From the NCBI RefSeq assembly GCF_910592395.1, contig NC_088326.1, positions 12,839,001 through 12,903,000 of the forward strand: a DNA stretch of 64,000 nucleotides. Reading direction: 5' to 3'. The notes beneath the pieces were generated by a model that was given only the letters and a program-made list of their open reading frames with translations, did not search any database and was not told the origin of the DNA. Every line of letters begins with the position of its first letter. Position 1 is the stretch's first letter. Positions 62,803 to 64,000 of the stretch are shown here, piece after piece. Made by a program: the position numbers and the translations under genes. The DNA is from Lineus longissimus. Its lineage: Eukaryota; Nemertea; Pilidiophora; Heteronemertea; Lineidae.

Positions 62803-62966
62803 TTATTCATCATTAATGGTTTCGTCGTTAATCTTTAAAACCAGATTCAGTGGCTGTGTCAGTGAGAATGCATACATGATAACTACTGCACTCATGCATT
62901 GATTCGGGTTGCCAGTATCGAAATAGTCTGGTGCTCTGTTCATGAATGCGTCAAGACCCCAGTCGC
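62803..62966 (-). CDS. candidate terminal exon with one membrane segment
   Basis: Minus strand: acceptor CCTTGTATTAG, then 54 open codons (GDWGLDAFMNRAPDYFDTG, then NQCMSAVVIMYAFSLTQPL) to TAA at 62805-62803. The stop lies inside AATAAA. The middle is hydrophobic enough for one membrane helix. No family is recognised, and its relation to the exon at 60566-60872 is unknown. Confidence 0.3.
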
Positions 62967-63006
62967 CTAATACAAGGAGACTGAGTATAGTTAGCTTGAC
63001 ATTCAC

Positions 63007-64000
63007 TCCTCAAGTATCATATGTAGAGGTTTTCATCAGCCTTATACATGTACATGTATATGCATTATGGTATCAGGCATCAATAAGCTATCTAGACGAG
63101 TCATGTCTTGTCGATCCTGGCTCGTGTAATCGGCCTCGTTCCGCGAATATATATCTCTTGAGTGCCAATTCCCTGTATCCGAGGCTGTTACCAAGGTACC
63201 ACTAGTTGTTTTTGACAAGTTTCGTGTAGTTTGGTTGAAGCTGGCGATGAGATATCGTGTTTAACAACGCCTACCAGTATTGGAGAAAACTGGTATTGGT
63301 ATTTGTTAAGCCAATTCATCACGCGGGGAATATCAAGTGTCAAAGAGAAGCTATGGGCAGGAACGAGGAGTACAAATATTGGTATCCAAGTGACTAATAT
63401 TTAAAAGTTGTTTTCAGATAGATCTGGCCAAAGGTACTTGGCTGACCTCTTGTTACTGAACAGTAATAGTGTGATCACATATAGTAATGTTACACAGTCC
63501 TGGGCAGCCGGTGTCATAGTTGACCAGCTTGTTGACACCGTGAAAGAGCATTGATTAGGCCCACCCCAAGGATCTAGTTTTGTGCAACACCACTGTCCTT
63601 TGGTAAATGTGATATGGTGACATTTCCTAGTTCAACTGAGTACCTATGGCCAGAACGATATGAAAAACACTATCGAGAGTTAGGAAACTTTGATATATCG
63701 CACACCTTCGATCATACTCCGGCGCAGTGATAGTAGCTGCCTTCTTTGCTTGAATACTATGTCTGCTTTGGAGAATGCGCAATCCAGCTGACCACACCCA
63801 ACCTCGACAATAAACCACGTCCGCAGGAGGCTGCACATTGCAAAGCTGGTATATCCTCAATAAAAGCTGGTACACTTCTTCTTCATGAGTCAGTTGCTTT
63901 CATCATCGTTTTGATGTTTATGAGACTGATAAAGTAAGGCCAAAGCTAGGTCGGTGTGTTGAAACCCGGGTGTTGAACAGCGCCGCAAGCACTAGTTAGA
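63007..64000. other. end of window, no gene seen
   Basis: No exon or repeat could be supported in this stretch. Confidence 0.35.

Overview
This is animal nuclear DNA: protein-coding genes are split by GT-AG introns with consistent phases, polyadenylation hexamers (AATAAA) follow several stop codons, and the non-coding DNA is full of short inverted-repeat elements, minisatellites and tRNA-derived SINE pieces. The gene set (NDUFV1, an extracellular heparan sulfate endosulfatase, a beta-1,3-glycosyltransferase, a GTSF1-like protein) is metazoan. The very frequent palindrome TAGGCCTA and the intron style suggest a marine invertebrate. I lean towards an ambulacrarian deuterostome such as an echinoderm or hemichordate, but this is inference and a lophotrochozoan cannot be excluded.

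Layout. 1-2058: promoter-like non-coding DNA. 2059-5569 (+): a seven-finger C2H2 zinc-finger gene whose 5' exons are not securely found. 6664-9207 (+): an intronless B-box/coiled-coil protein of the TRIM type. 9796-10942 (-): a beta-1,3-galactosyltransferase-like gene broken by one extra base. 14093-18850 (+): an 8-exon gene with two CHHC zinc fingers (GTSF1 type) and an eIF2A/PYM-like C-terminal helical tail. 21652-25355 (-): a 9-exon gene for an unrecognised 473-residue protein made of four copies of one module plus two PPxY motifs. 26026-27349: a large foldback element. 27601-32530 (+): complete NDUFV1 in 12 exons. 33250-38100: SINE, foldback and minisatellite DNA with scattered exon-like pieces. 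39115-39437 (-): a cysteine-rich, cystine-knot-like terminal exon. 46150-59194 (+): a complete endosulfatase (SULF1/2 type) gene with 16 core exons and two optional exons. 60566-60872 (-): a convergent terminal exon of an unknown gene. 61000-64000: hairpin repeats, a tRNA-like SINE head and two exon candidates.

The genes do not form one pathway. NDUFV1 is a mitochondrial complex I subunit. The endosulfatase and the galactosyltransferase-like enzyme act on cell-surface or secreted glycans. The GTSF1-like protein belongs to a family linked to small-RNA silencing. The most interesting items are the domain combination of the GTSF1-like gene, the four-repeat PPxY protein, the tandemly duplicated exon of the endosulfatase gene, a TA-flanked mariner-type MITE family that has grown into minisatellites (one made of decoy splice acceptors right before the last NDUFV1 exon), and the cystine-knot-like exon.

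All gene models were joined by hand from splice signals, reading phase and protein resemblance. No alignment, expression data or database search was available.
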